From positions 317,094-381,093 of the forward strand of contig NZ_JWJD01000001.1 in NCBI RefSeq assembly GCF_000820505.1: 64,000 nt of DNA, written 5' to 3'. This document shows positions 28,850 through 36,953 of this stretch, in pieces. Each line of letters starts with the position of its first letter. Within the stretch, counting starts at the first letter, position 1. Origin of the DNA: Geoalkalibacter ferrihydriticus DSM 17813 (GTDB lineage Bacteria > Desulfobacterota > Desulfuromonadia > Desulfuromonadales > Geoalkalibacteraceae). A program made the position numbers and the translations under genes. The notes beneath the pieces are model-generated. The model saw only the letters and a list, made by a program, of their open reading frames with translations. It ran no database searches and was not told the DNA's origin.

Positions 28850-30719
28850 GTCGAATCTCCATGGTGTCGAATTCGGTCCACAGACCTTTTTCGTCGACTT
28901 TGAGCACGCCCATATCGCGCTGCAATTCCAGTTCAGCCACCCGGTAGTTGACCAGGGCGGAGGTCAAGGCGTTCTGGGCGCCGACCAAGGCCTCCTGTGC
29001 TTCAAGAAGGTCGCGGATTTCGGCCCGCCCCGCCTGCAGAAAAAGACTGGTACTCTCGACGCGGCGTTGCGCCACGCGGACAGCTTGGGCCTGGATGTGG
29101 AGCCCTTCGCGAAATTCCACCAGATCGCGCAGGCGGTTGCGAACGTCGCCCTTGACCCGATCTTCCTGTTCCTGCAAGGCGCGCACCCGTTGTTCCAGAT
29201 TCAAATAGCTGTTGCGGAATGCGTTGCGTTCGGCGATGCGCTCGATGGGCAGATCAAGACTCAGAAGAGCTGAGTAAAAGCCGCTTTCCGGGCGCAGACG
29301 CGCATCGGGCAAGGCCGCAGATCCCAGGCTGCGCCGTTCACCTGTAAAACCGCGGCCGAGCAGAGTCAACTCGCCCTTGAGAGCATCGGCAGCCACCACC
29401 ACGCCGCGTTGTGCGTCAAAGGTGCGCTCCTGGGCAATTCGCAAATCGAGCCGATAATCGAAAGCCAGTCGCAGAGCCAATTGCTCCGGCAATTCATAGG
29501 GACCGGCATCGTCCATGCTCGGCTCGTTTAGAATAATCGGGGCGTCGGCCGGTGGAACCTTGCCGGCTGAAGCCGAGGCGGCCGGTCCCTCGGCATCGAG
29601 TCGCGCGCGCGCAAGGTCGGCGAGTCTTTGCAGTTCATCCCGGTCGGGGGTGACGCGAGCATCAGGCGGCAACCCCAGACTGATGCGGAAATTATCCAGG
29701 GTGCGGGCATAGGCCTGGCGCGCGCTGATCCAGCGGTCGCGGGCGCGCAACTCATCCTGCACGGCTTGATCGACCTGAATTTCCGGCAGGCGTCCGGCAT
29801 CGGCTAGACGTCTGGCACGGCGCGTGGATGAAACCAGGCGCCGATAATTGTCTTCGGCATTTTCCACCTGGTCGAGTTGGCTCAAGACCCCGAGATAGCC
29901 GCTGGCTACACCGACGACGAAAGTATGCTTGAAGCGTTCGAACTCCCAGATGGCATAGACGACATCACGTTCGGCCTGCAACAGGGGCTCACCAACGATA
30001 TGCCGGCCTGAGCCGCGCCACAGGGGAATGGCGATGGAGGCATCGGCCTGTAATCCCATGGACGAAGAACCCCCGGCATTGAGCATCCGCACCAGATCAA
30101 AGGCGATCTGGGTGGTCAGTTGGGTACCGCTCTGCAAGGCCCGACTGACCCCGCCGCTGGCGCTGTTTTCCACCCCTGAGCGTGTTTTCTCGCCGCTGCG
30201 GTCGGTGCTGATCTGACTCTCGCCTCGTGCAAAAAGGATGTTGCGAAAGGTGTTGCGCTCCAGGTCAAGGGCCAAGGCCGCGCGGAACACCCGCTCCTTG
30301 GCGTCCTGGTATTCACGGCTGTTGGCGGCGGCCACCTGCAGTGCATCGAAGAGGGAAAGACTCAGAGGTTCTTGTGCATCGATGACGATATGTGCGTCAC
30401 CCTGGTCTTTTTCCAGGAGTTCAGAATAGCCCGTACGGGGCCAGTGGGAAATGGAATCCAGCTTATGACTGCCCCCTGATGCAGGATGGGAAGTCGCCAG
30501 ACCCTGTTCGCCGAGCAGACGATAGCGCAGCGTCTGCTCCGCGGGAACGACGGAAAACGGTTCGATCCGGCCTAGCGCCTGCTGCTGCTTGTCGGTGATA
30601 ATCTGCCCAGCTACCCGTTCGGCCTTGGAAAAATGCCCGGCGGGACCGGCACAGCCCGTCGCGAACAGAAAAAAAAGCGACACCCAAAGTGCGCCCGCCC
30701 TGGTTCGGTTTATCGTCAT
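28836..30719 (-). CDS. TolC-like outer-membrane efflux lipoprotein (long form)
   Basis: A 627-residue outer-membrane factor. The N-terminal signal ends in a lipobox (LFFLFATGCAG). Residues about 25-125 are an unusual extension before the two TolC repeats (LFDALQVAAANS onward, and LALRLAFDYRLDLRIAQE). The usual length is about 450-490, so this is a long variant. ATG at 30719 is chosen because it directly precedes the signal peptide; an ATG two codons earlier is possible. No ribosome site is visible and the promoter lies only a few bases upstream, so the message may be nearly leaderless. Confidence 0.85.
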   Translation of the reverse strand: MTINRTRAGALWVSLFFLFATGCAGPAGHFSKAERVAGQIITDKQQQALGRIEPFSVVPAEQTLRYRLLGEQGLATSHPASGGSHKLDSISHWPRTGYSELLEKDQGDAHIVIDAQEPLSLSLFDALQVAAANSREYQDAKERVFRAALALDLERNTFRNILFARGESQISTDRSGEKTRSGVENSASGGVSRALQSGTQLTTQIAFDLVRMLNAGGSSSMGLQADASIAIPLWRGSGRHIVGEPLLQAERDVVYAIWEFERFKHTFVVGVASGYLGVLSQLDQVENAEDNYRRLVSSTRRARRLADAGRLPEIQVDQAVQDELRARDRWISARQAYARTLDNFRISLGLPPDARVTPDRDELQRLADLARARLDAEGPAASASAGKVPPADAPIILNEPSMDDAGPYELPEQLALRLAFDYRLDLRIAQERTFDAQRGVVVAADALKGELTLLGRGFTGERRSLGSAALPDARLRPESGFYSALLSLDLPIERIAERNAFRNSYLNLEQRVRALQEQEDRVKGDVRNRLRDLVEFREGLHIQAQAVRVAQRRVESTSLFLQAGRAEIRDLLEAQEALVGAQNALTSALVNYRVAELELQRDMGVLKVDEKGLWTEFDTMEIRHEGS

Positions 30720-30733
30720 CCACATAAAAAAAT

Positions 30734-30761
30734 GATATACGCCGGCAGGCTTGTTTGACAA
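30734..30761 (-). promoter_or_regulatory. promoter of the MacAB-TolC-type operon
   Basis: Minus strand TTGTCA (30756-30761), 16 bases, TATATC (30734-30739). The predicted start falls at about 30727, within ten bases of the candidate ATG codons at 30725 and 30719. Confidence 0.55.
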
Positions 30762-30798
30762 CTGTTTCCGGTTATTTCCATAATCTTTCCACATTGGG

Positions 30799-30851
30799 CT
30801 TTTGTACCCTGAATGACTTTTGTACCCCGAATGACTTTTGCTGATAGAATG
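30799..30851. repeat. 18-bp tandem repeat in a divergent promoter region
   Basis: CTTTTGTACCCTGAATGA (30799-30816) is followed by CTTTTGTACCCCGAATGA (30817-30834) and a degenerate third unit starting CTTTTG, ending with GAATG. It lies between the divergent TolC-type and LEA-type genes and could be tandem sites for a regulator. Confidence 0.7.
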
Positions 30852-30881
30852 TAACGACCTATTCTCACATGGAGCCATTCA

Positions 30882-31370
30882 ATGCTTACACTCTCGCGGA
30901 TTTTCATTGTGTTTTTCACCCTGGTGCTGTTCAGCGGCTGCGCTGGCTTGCGCCCTGAACCACCCCAGGTGAGCCTGGTCGGTTTACAGGTGCAGGAACT
31001 GACCCTGACCCATGTCAACATGCGCGCGGACCTGCGTCTGTTCAATCCCAATCGCGTCGCTCTCAACATTCAGGAAGTCGACTATGCCCTGGCTCTCAAC
31101 GGCGTTCGCGTATCTTCTGGCAAAAGTCTTTCCCCCGTGCGCGTCGCCGGCGGAAAAAGCGCCGACATCTCCCTGCGTATTTCCGGCGCCTATCTCAGCC
31201 TGCTGCAACTCATCGGCAGCCTGCAGCGCGAGGAGGCACTCTCCTACCTGCTCGACGGCACGGTCAAGGTCGGCGGCATAGGAGTGCGCAACCTGACCTT
31301 TCCCCTGCGCGAGGAAGGGGTGATCTCCGCCGAGGTTCTGCGCGGAGCAACGGGTGGACAAATGCGCTGA
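30882..31370 (+). CDS. LEA type 2 family lipoprotein
   Basis: A 162-residue lipoprotein (lipobox LVLFSGCAG, cleavage before Cys at about 20) with a single water-stress/LEA14-like beta domain: SLVGLQVQELTLTHVNMRADLRLFNPN, the typical 'NPN' motif, then DYALALNGVRVSSG. Such periplasmic lipoproteins are of unknown function and are often seen in outer-membrane maintenance contexts. GGAG lies eight bases before the ATG at 30882. It is divergent from the exporter operon and ends at a bidirectional terminator. Confidence 0.8.
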   Translation: MLTLSRIFIVFFTLVLFSGCAGLRPEPPQVSLVGLQVQELTLTHVNMRADLRLFNPNRVALNIQEVDYALALNGVRVSSGKSLSPVRVAGGKSADISLRISGAYLSLLQLIGSLQREEALSYLLDGTVKVGGIGVRNLTFPLREEGVISAEVLRGATGGQMR

Positions 31371-31392
31371 GAAAGCCCTCATAAAGATATGG

Positions 31393-31430
31393 AAAAAGGG
31401 CCGTTCCTGACATGGAAGCGGCCCTTTTGC
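31393..31430. terminator. bidirectional terminator between convergent genes
   Basis: AAAAGGGCCG (31394-31403) and CGGCCCTTTT (31419-31428) form a perfect 10-bp stem with A and T runs on either side, so it can stop both the LEA-type gene and the copper operon arriving from the right. Confidence 0.85.
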
Positions 31431-31451
31431 ATCGTTTTTTAGCAGAAGTTG

Positions 31452-32000
31452 TTATTCGTTATCGTAGCTGAATTCAAACTGGCGGCGCACCTCATCGGGC
31501 AGGGCGCTGCCCACGATAAATTTATAGGTGCCTTTCTGATCAAGAACGATGTCGGCACCGAAATGGCCATCCATGCCGATGAGGCGCACGGGCGCACTCT
31601 GTTCGCCGGCGGGATTGACGATGCGCACCGCGACCGTGCCTTCTTCGATGGGCTCGCCGCTTTCTTCATCCATGAAATGGATCATGAAGTGATGAGTCTC
31701 CGGCATGCCAACTGCAGCCATGGCTTCGCGCACGTCGCTGATGTGCGCATTACCTTTGACCCCCTGAACGGATTGACTGCCGAGATCGTACATTTCCCCA
31801 TGCACGTCGTGCCCCGCATGGGCATCGTGGGTGTCATGCGCGGCAGCACCATGATCCTGCTGCCCGTGCTTTTTTTCTGCCTTTTCCTGATGCTGGTCAC
31901 CATGCCCGTCATGACTCGAGCGGTGGAAGAAAGCCTCGGCGCCCAGTGGAAGGGAAAAAATCAGCGTTGCGGTCAGTAAAAGACTTAAGGTTGTTTTCAT
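31452..32000 (-). CDS. histidine-rich periplasmic protein of the copper efflux operon
   Basis: A 182-residue secreted protein with a signal peptide (residues 1-23, ending GAEA) followed by about 45 residues with some fourteen histidines (for example SSHDGHGDQHQEK and HDTHDAHAGHD), then a beta-rich domain (HFMIHFMDEESGEPIEEGTV and similar) resembling small periplasmic metal-binding modules. It probably buffers copper, silver or zinc for the adjacent RND pump. It is the last gene of the CusCBA-type operon, about 50 bases after the pump gene. No family name could be assigned with certainty. Confidence 0.7.
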   Translation of the reverse strand: MKTTLSLLLTATLIFSLPLGAEAFFHRSSHDGHGDQHQEKAEKKHGQQDHGAAAHDTHDAHAGHDVHGEMYDLGSQSVQGVKGNAHISDVREAMAAVGMPETHHFMIHFMDEESGEPIEEGTVAVRIVNPAGEQSAPVRLIGMDGHFGADIVLDQKGTYKFIVGSALPDEVRRQFEFSYDNE

Positions 32001-32048
32001 GATGTGTTCTCCTTGTTGTTTGTGGAGTAAGCGGATGATCTCCGCAGT

Positions 32049-35000
32049 TTAGGTTGCCAGGCCATTTGCTTCCTCAGGACCTTCGTCCAGATCGATATCC
32101 TCCTCCGAAGTCGCAACCATGCTCTTATCGAGTTCACGAGCCTTCCATACATAATATACCACCGGATAGAGCAGCAATTCGATGATCAGCGATGACACCG
32201 CACCGCCGACCATGGGTGCGGCGACACGCTTCATCACATCGGAACCCGCGCCGCTGCTCCACATGATGGGCAGCAGCGCGACAATAATAGTGACGACGGT
32301 CATAATTTTGGGTCGGATGCGCTTAACCGCCCCGTAATGCACCGCCTGGATCAGATCGCCGCGGGTCAGCATGCGCCCCTTTTTCGCCCATTTCTCGCGT
32401 GCCAGATCGAGATAGAGCAGCATAACCGTGCCCGTTTCGGCATCAAGTCCGGCCATGGCGATCAGGCCCACCCACACCGCAATCGACATGTTGTAATCCA
32501 GCATGTACAGCAGCCAGAATGCCCCCACCAGGGAAATGGGAACCCCCATGAAAACGATGAGGGTTTTGATCACCGACCGGGTGCTGATGTAGATGAGCAC
32601 GAAGATGGCCATAACCGTCAGGGGCAAAATAAGCATCAAACGTTCGCGGGTCGATTCGATATATTCGTACTGCCCGCTCCACACGATGCTGTAGCCGGGC
32701 GGCAGGGTGATGTTTTCCGCCACCGCGCGCCGAGCGTTTTCCACATAGGTGCCGACATCGATCCCGCGGATATCGACGTAAACCCAGGCGGTACGCCGCG
32801 CGTTTTCGCTCTTGATGCTGTCAGGTGCGTTGATGATGTTGATCTCGGCCAGCTGTCCCAACGGAATGTGCCGTCCACCCGGACCCGGCACCAGCACCCG
32901 CCGCAGGGAATCGAAATCGCTGCGGAAATCCCGGTCATAACGGACGCTGATGGGATAGCGCTCAAGTCCTTCCACCGTTTCCGAAATACGCATGCCGCCG
33001 ATGGCCGACTGGATCACATCCTGAATATCGCCGACGTTGATGCCGTAGCGCGCCGCCGCGCGCCGGTCGATATCGATATCGAGGTAATAGCCGCCGACGG
33101 TGCGCTCGGCAATGGCGCTCAGGGTTCCGGGCAACGGCCGTACCAGAGCTTCTATCTCTTCGCCGAGGCGCGCCAGCTCTTGTAGATCATCACCCATGAC
33201 CTTGATCCCTACCGGGGTGCGGATACCGGTCGAGAGCATATCGATGCGCGTGCGAATGGGCATGGTCCAGGCATTGGTTAGGCCAGGGAAATGCACGGCA
33301 TTATTTAGCTCATCGATGAGTTGGTCGGCAGTGATGGTCTTTTCCTCGGGCCAGATGAGGCGCAGAGGCTTCTTGAACCATTCCGTCCCCTGCGGCCAAT
33401 CCGAATAGAAGCGATGCACATGCGTGGTGCGCCACTGATCTTCGGGTTTGAGCAGAATGGTGGTTTCGATCATCATCATCGGCGCCGGATCGGTGGCGGT
33501 TTCAGCCCGTCCGATCTTGCCGAAGACCCTCTCCACCTCGGGAAAGCTCGCGATGATCTTGTCCGTCTGTTGCAGCAATTCGCGCGCTTTGGTCACCGAG
33601 AGACCCGGCAAAGTGGTGGGCATATAGAGCAGATCGCCCTCGTAGAGGGGCGGCATAAACTCGGTGCCGATTTTCGAAACCGGCCAGGCAATGGACATCA
33701 CCATCAACAGCGCCACCAGCAGGGTGGTTTTGCGCCACCGCAGCACCAGATTGACGGCGGGATGATAAATGCGGTTCAGGGCGCGGTTGATGGGATTTTC
33801 ATCTTCGCGGCGAATACGCCCACGAATGAACCACAGCATCAGCACCGGCACCAGAGTGATGGAGAGAAACGCCGCGGCCGCCAGGGAATAGGTTTTCGTG
33901 AAGGCAAGCGGCTTGAACAGGCGACCCGCCTGCTCCTGCAGGGTGAAGACCGGTGCAAAGGAGGCCGCGATCACCAGCAAAGCGAAAAAGATCGTGGGTC
34001 CGACTTCCTTGGCGGAGGCGATAATGACTTCCGAGCGTGGCCTGTGTCGATTGCGTTCCAGATTTTTGTGCGCATTCTCCACCATGATGATGCCCGAGTC
34101 GACCATGGTGCCGATGGCGATGGCGATGCCGCCGAGACTCATGATGTTGGCATTGAGCCCCTGGGCATGCATGATGATGAACGCCATGAGGATGGCCACC
34201 GGCAGCGCCAGAATAATGACCGCCGCGCTGGGCAGATGAAAGAGAAACAGGATGATGATCAGCGCCACCACCAGCATCTCTTCCAGGAGCTTCCGCTTGA
34301 GGTTGTCGACGGAGCGATCGATGAGATCGGAACGATCATAGGTCGTGACGATCTCGATCCCCTCGGGCAACCCGACCTTGAGCTCCTCAAGGCGGTCCTG
34401 CACGCGCGCGATGACTTCGCGCGCATTTTCCCCGAAGCGCATGACGATGATGCCGCCGACCACCTCGCCCTCGCCGTCAAGCTCCGCGATCCCACGACGC
34501 ATCTCGGCGCCCAGACGCACCTCGGCCAGATCCCTCACCAGGATCGGCGTGCCGTCTGCGGTGGCCATGACCACCACATTTTCCAGATCTTCCACAGACT
34601 GGATATAGCCGCGGCTGCGCACCATGTACTCGGTTTCCGCCATCTCGATGGCGCCGCCCCCCACATCGACGTTGGAGCGTTCAATGGCCATCATCAGATC
34701 GGAGATGGGCAGATCGTAGGCGAGCAGCTTATTGGGATCGACCACCACCTGGTATTGCTTGACGAAACCGCCCAGGCTCGCCACTTCCGAGACCCCGTCC
34801 AGCGCGGCCAGTTCATAGCGCAGAAACCAGTCCTGAATGGAGCGCAACTCCTGCAGGTCATGCCGGTCGCTGGTCAGGGCGTAGCTGTAAACCCAGCCCA
34901 CGCCCGTGGCATCGGGCCCCAGTACCGGCGTTACGTCCCGCGGAAGCTGACCGGCGGCATAGTTGAGATATTCGAGCACCCGCGAACGCGCCCAGTACAT

Positions 35001-35306
35001 GTCGGTGCCGTCTTCGAAAATGATATAGACGAAGGAAAAACCGAAGAACGAGTAGCCGCGCACGTCCTTGGCGCCGGGCACCGAGAGCATGCGCGTGGTC
35101 AGGGGATAGGTGACCTGATCTTCCACCACCTGAGGCGCCTGCCCGGGATACTCGGTGAAAATGATAACCTGGACATCCGAGAGGTCGGGAATGGCGTCGA
35201 CGGCCACATTGCGCAGGGAATAAATTCCCCCGATGATAAGCACGATCGTCGCCAGCACAACCATGAACCGGTTGCGCGCTGACCATTCAATAATTTTTTC
35301 AATCAT
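32049..35306 (-). CDS. cusA: heavy-metal RND efflux pump, CusA/CzcA type
   Basis: A 1085-residue proton-driven inner-membrane pump with twelve transmembrane helices and two large periplasmic loops. Features of the monovalent-metal subgroup are visible: PAPMMMIETTILLKPEDQWR and AWTMPIRTRIDMLSTGIRTP, the methionine-bearing segments of CusA. The proton relay helices lie around AFIIMHAQGLNANIMSLGGI. Length is normal. Copper or silver is the likely substrate, supported by the neighbouring multicopper oxidase and Met-rich protein; Zn/Co/Cd export by a Czc-like pump cannot be excluded. Confidence 0.92.
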   Translation of the reverse strand: MIEKIIEWSARNRFMVVLATIVLIIGGIYSLRNVAVDAIPDLSDVQVIIFTEYPGQAPQVVEDQVTYPLTTRMLSVPGAKDVRGYSFFGFSFVYIIFEDGTDMYWARSRVLEYLNYAAGQLPRDVTPVLGPDATGVGWVYSYALTSDRHDLQELRSIQDWFLRYELAALDGVSEVASLGGFVKQYQVVVDPNKLLAYDLPISDLMMAIERSNVDVGGGAIEMAETEYMVRSRGYIQSVEDLENVVVMATADGTPILVRDLAEVRLGAEMRRGIAELDGEGEVVGGIIVMRFGENAREVIARVQDRLEELKVGLPEGIEIVTTYDRSDLIDRSVDNLKRKLLEEMLVVALIIILFLFHLPSAAVIILALPVAILMAFIIMHAQGLNANIMSLGGIAIAIGTMVDSGIIMVENAHKNLERNRHRPRSEVIIASAKEVGPTIFFALLVIAASFAPVFTLQEQAGRLFKPLAFTKTYSLAAAAFLSITLVPVLMLWFIRGRIRREDENPINRALNRIYHPAVNLVLRWRKTTLLVALLMVMSIAWPVSKIGTEFMPPLYEGDLLYMPTTLPGLSVTKARELLQQTDKIIASFPEVERVFGKIGRAETATDPAPMMMIETTILLKPEDQWRTTHVHRFYSDWPQGTEWFKKPLRLIWPEEKTITADQLIDELNNAVHFPGLTNAWTMPIRTRIDMLSTGIRTPVGIKVMGDDLQELARLGEEIEALVRPLPGTLSAIAERTVGGYYLDIDIDRRAAARYGINVGDIQDVIQSAIGGMRISETVEGLERYPISVRYDRDFRSDFDSLRRVLVPGPGGRHIPLGQLAEINIINAPDSIKSENARRTAWVYVDIRGIDVGTYVENARRAVAENITLPPGYSIVWSGQYEYIESTRERLMLILPLTVMAIFVLIYISTRSVIKTLIVFMGVPISLVGAFWLLYMLDYNMSIAVWVGLIAMAGLDAETGTVMLLYLDLAREKWAKKGRMLTRGDLIQAVHYGAVKRIRPKIMTVVTIIVALLPIMWSSGAGSDVMKRVAAPMVGGAVSSLIIELLLYPVVYYVWKARELDKSMVATSEEDIDLDEGPEEANGLAT

Positions 35307-35312
35307 AAAGGC

Positions 35313-35368
35313 TGTCCGTGGTCAGTTGTCCGTGGTCAGTTGTCTGTGGTTGGTTGTCCGTGGTTGGT
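35313..35368. repeat. four tandem 14-bp repeats between cusB and cusA
   Basis: TGTCCGTGGTCAGT occurs twice in perfect tandem (35313-35340), followed by TGTCTGTGGTTGGT and TGTCCGTGGTTGGT (to 35368). It spaces the cusB stop from the cusA start by about 90 bases. Slippage in copy number could change the spacing of the two genes. Confidence 0.9.
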
Positions 35369-35393
35369 CACTTGCAACGGACTACGGACGATT

Positions 35394-36833
35394 TTAAAAC
35401 AGGTCTTCCAGGTCGATTTCCGGCTCGGGTTCCGGGGCTTCGGGCAGCGGCGTCATCTTCTGAATGGCCTCTTGCAGCTTGGCCTCGGAATCGAGCATGA
35501 ACTGCGCCGAAACGACCACATCCTCGCCCATGCGCAATCCGCTTTTAATCTGAACATAGCCGTCTTCATCCGTCACGCCGACGGTAACGGTGCGCGGCTC
35601 GAAGCGGCCTTCACCAAGGGCGACGAAAACCCGTTCGCGTTTCCCCGAGCGCAGCACCGCCTCGCTCGGTATGGCCAGGACATCCATGACCGGATCCGCG
35701 GCGATAAAGACGTTGGCATACATGCCGGGCTTGAGTTGCAGATCGGGGTTGTCGAATTCGATGCGCGCCTGAAGGGTTCGCGTTTCGGCGCGCAGATACG
35801 GATAGAGAAAGGTAATCTCGCCCTCACGTGCCGCTTCGGCGGCAAAGGGTAGTTCAACGCGCGCCTGAAGGCCGACACGCACCCAAGGCGCCTCGAATTC
35901 ATAGATATCGGAAATGATCCAGACCCGGCTCAAATCAGAAATCTGGAACAAATCCTCGCCCGCCATGATTCGCATCCCCTCAAAAACCCGCTTTTCGGTG
36001 ACGATCCCCGCGTGGGGGCTGAAAAGAGTCAGGGTTTTGCGCGCTTGGCGGGATTTTTCCAGCTCGGCAATCTGGCGCTCGCTGATGTCCCAGTATTTCA
36101 GGCGGGTGCGGGCGGCTTCGAGCAGCCGCTCACCGCCCGCGGCCACCTCGGGGAAGGAGCTTTGCGCCAGGCGATCGCGATTGCGCAGGGCGAGCAGGAA
36201 TTCCTCCTGCGCGGAGACCAGTTCGGGGCTGTAAATATCGAGTAGCGCCTGACCCTTGCGCACCGTTTGACCGGTCTGGTTGACATGCAGGCGCTCCACC
36301 CAGCCGTCAATCTTGTTGTTAATGCTATAACGGTGCGGCTCATCGTATTCGATGGTGCCTACGGTGCGGATGGTGCGGCTGAGATCGCGGCGTTCCACGG
36401 GCGCTATGCGTACGCCCATGTTCTGCATGGTCACCGGATCGATCAAGACCTGTCCGGGAACCGCGCCATCTTCATAAACGGGCACCAGATCATGGCCCAT
36501 GTAATCCTGACCGGGTTCGTCGCGCACATAGGTCGGGTCCATGGGTGACGCCCAGTGCTTGATTTGCCGCTCGGCTGTCGCCGGTTTCTCGTCGCTGGGC
36601 CGCATGGGGGTCAGACGCATGCCGCAGATGGGACAGGTGCCCGGCTCATCCTGAATGATGAAGGGATGCATACCGCAGGTGTACTGCACCTTGCCTCCGT
36701 TCGCCGTCGGCTCGCCCGGCGCGCCGGGTTCATGTCCGGTATGGCGCCCGCTTCCGGCGAAATAGCCGGCGACCAGCGCCAGGATCAGAGCGAGAATCAG
36801 CAGGATTTTTTTGGATTTTGATGACATGGCCAT
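35394..36833 (-). CDS. cusB: CusB-type RND adaptor with N-terminal heavy-metal-binding domain
   Basis: A 479-residue membrane-fusion protein: an N-terminal anchor (about residues 8-27), then the short heavy-metal-binding domain CGMHPFIIQDEPGTCPICGM (about 53-75), then the lipoyl, beta-barrel and membrane-proximal domains. A second, degenerate copy of the metal motif follows (WASPMDPTYVRDEPGQDYMG), in which both Cys have been lost but the MD/MG Met residues remain. It should deliver periplasmic metal to CusA. GGGGA precedes the ATG at 36833. Confidence 0.9.
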   Translation of the reverse strand: MAMSSKSKKILLILALILALVAGYFAGSGRHTGHEPGAPGEPTANGGKVQYTCGMHPFIIQDEPGTCPICGMRLTPMRPSDEKPATAERQIKHWASPMDPTYVRDEPGQDYMGHDLVPVYEDGAVPGQVLIDPVTMQNMGVRIAPVERRDLSRTIRTVGTIEYDEPHRYSINNKIDGWVERLHVNQTGQTVRKGQALLDIYSPELVSAQEEFLLALRNRDRLAQSSFPEVAAGGERLLEAARTRLKYWDISERQIAELEKSRQARKTLTLFSPHAGIVTEKRVFEGMRIMAGEDLFQISDLSRVWIISDIYEFEAPWVRVGLQARVELPFAAEAAREGEITFLYPYLRAETRTLQARIEFDNPDLQLKPGMYANVFIAADPVMDVLAIPSEAVLRSGKRERVFVALGEGRFEPRTVTVGVTDEDGYVQIKSGLRMGEDVVVSAQFMLDSEAKLQEAIQKMTPLPEAPEPEPEIDLEDLF

Positions 36834-36903
36834 GCGTTGATCCCCGTTGTTGATATGATCGAAAAATATCTATTGTTCTTATGACCGGTGTGTTTGTGTG
36901 TTT

Positions 36904-36952
36904 GTAGGGGCAAGGCATGCCTTGCCCTGGGCGACGCATGCGTCGCCCCTAC
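36904..36952. repeat. double palindrome between cusC and cusB
   Basis: Two perfect 20-bp palindromes with GCATGC cores lie side by side: GGGCAAGGCATGCCTTGCCC (36908-36927) and GGGCGACGCATGCGTCGCCC (36929-36948), inside an outer inverted pair GTAGGGGC and GCCCCTAC. In the transcript this gives two tandem hairpins or one long one directly after the cusC stop, and could tune the cusC to cusBA ratio. Confidence 0.9.
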
Positions 36953-36953
36953 G

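Noticed and set aside
33321-35282. A 653-codon open frame antisense to the cusA-type gene
   Set aside because: It is the complement of a well-supported RND pump with clear motifs. The translation is His/Asp/Arg-rich without domains, as expected from GC-biased codon shadows.
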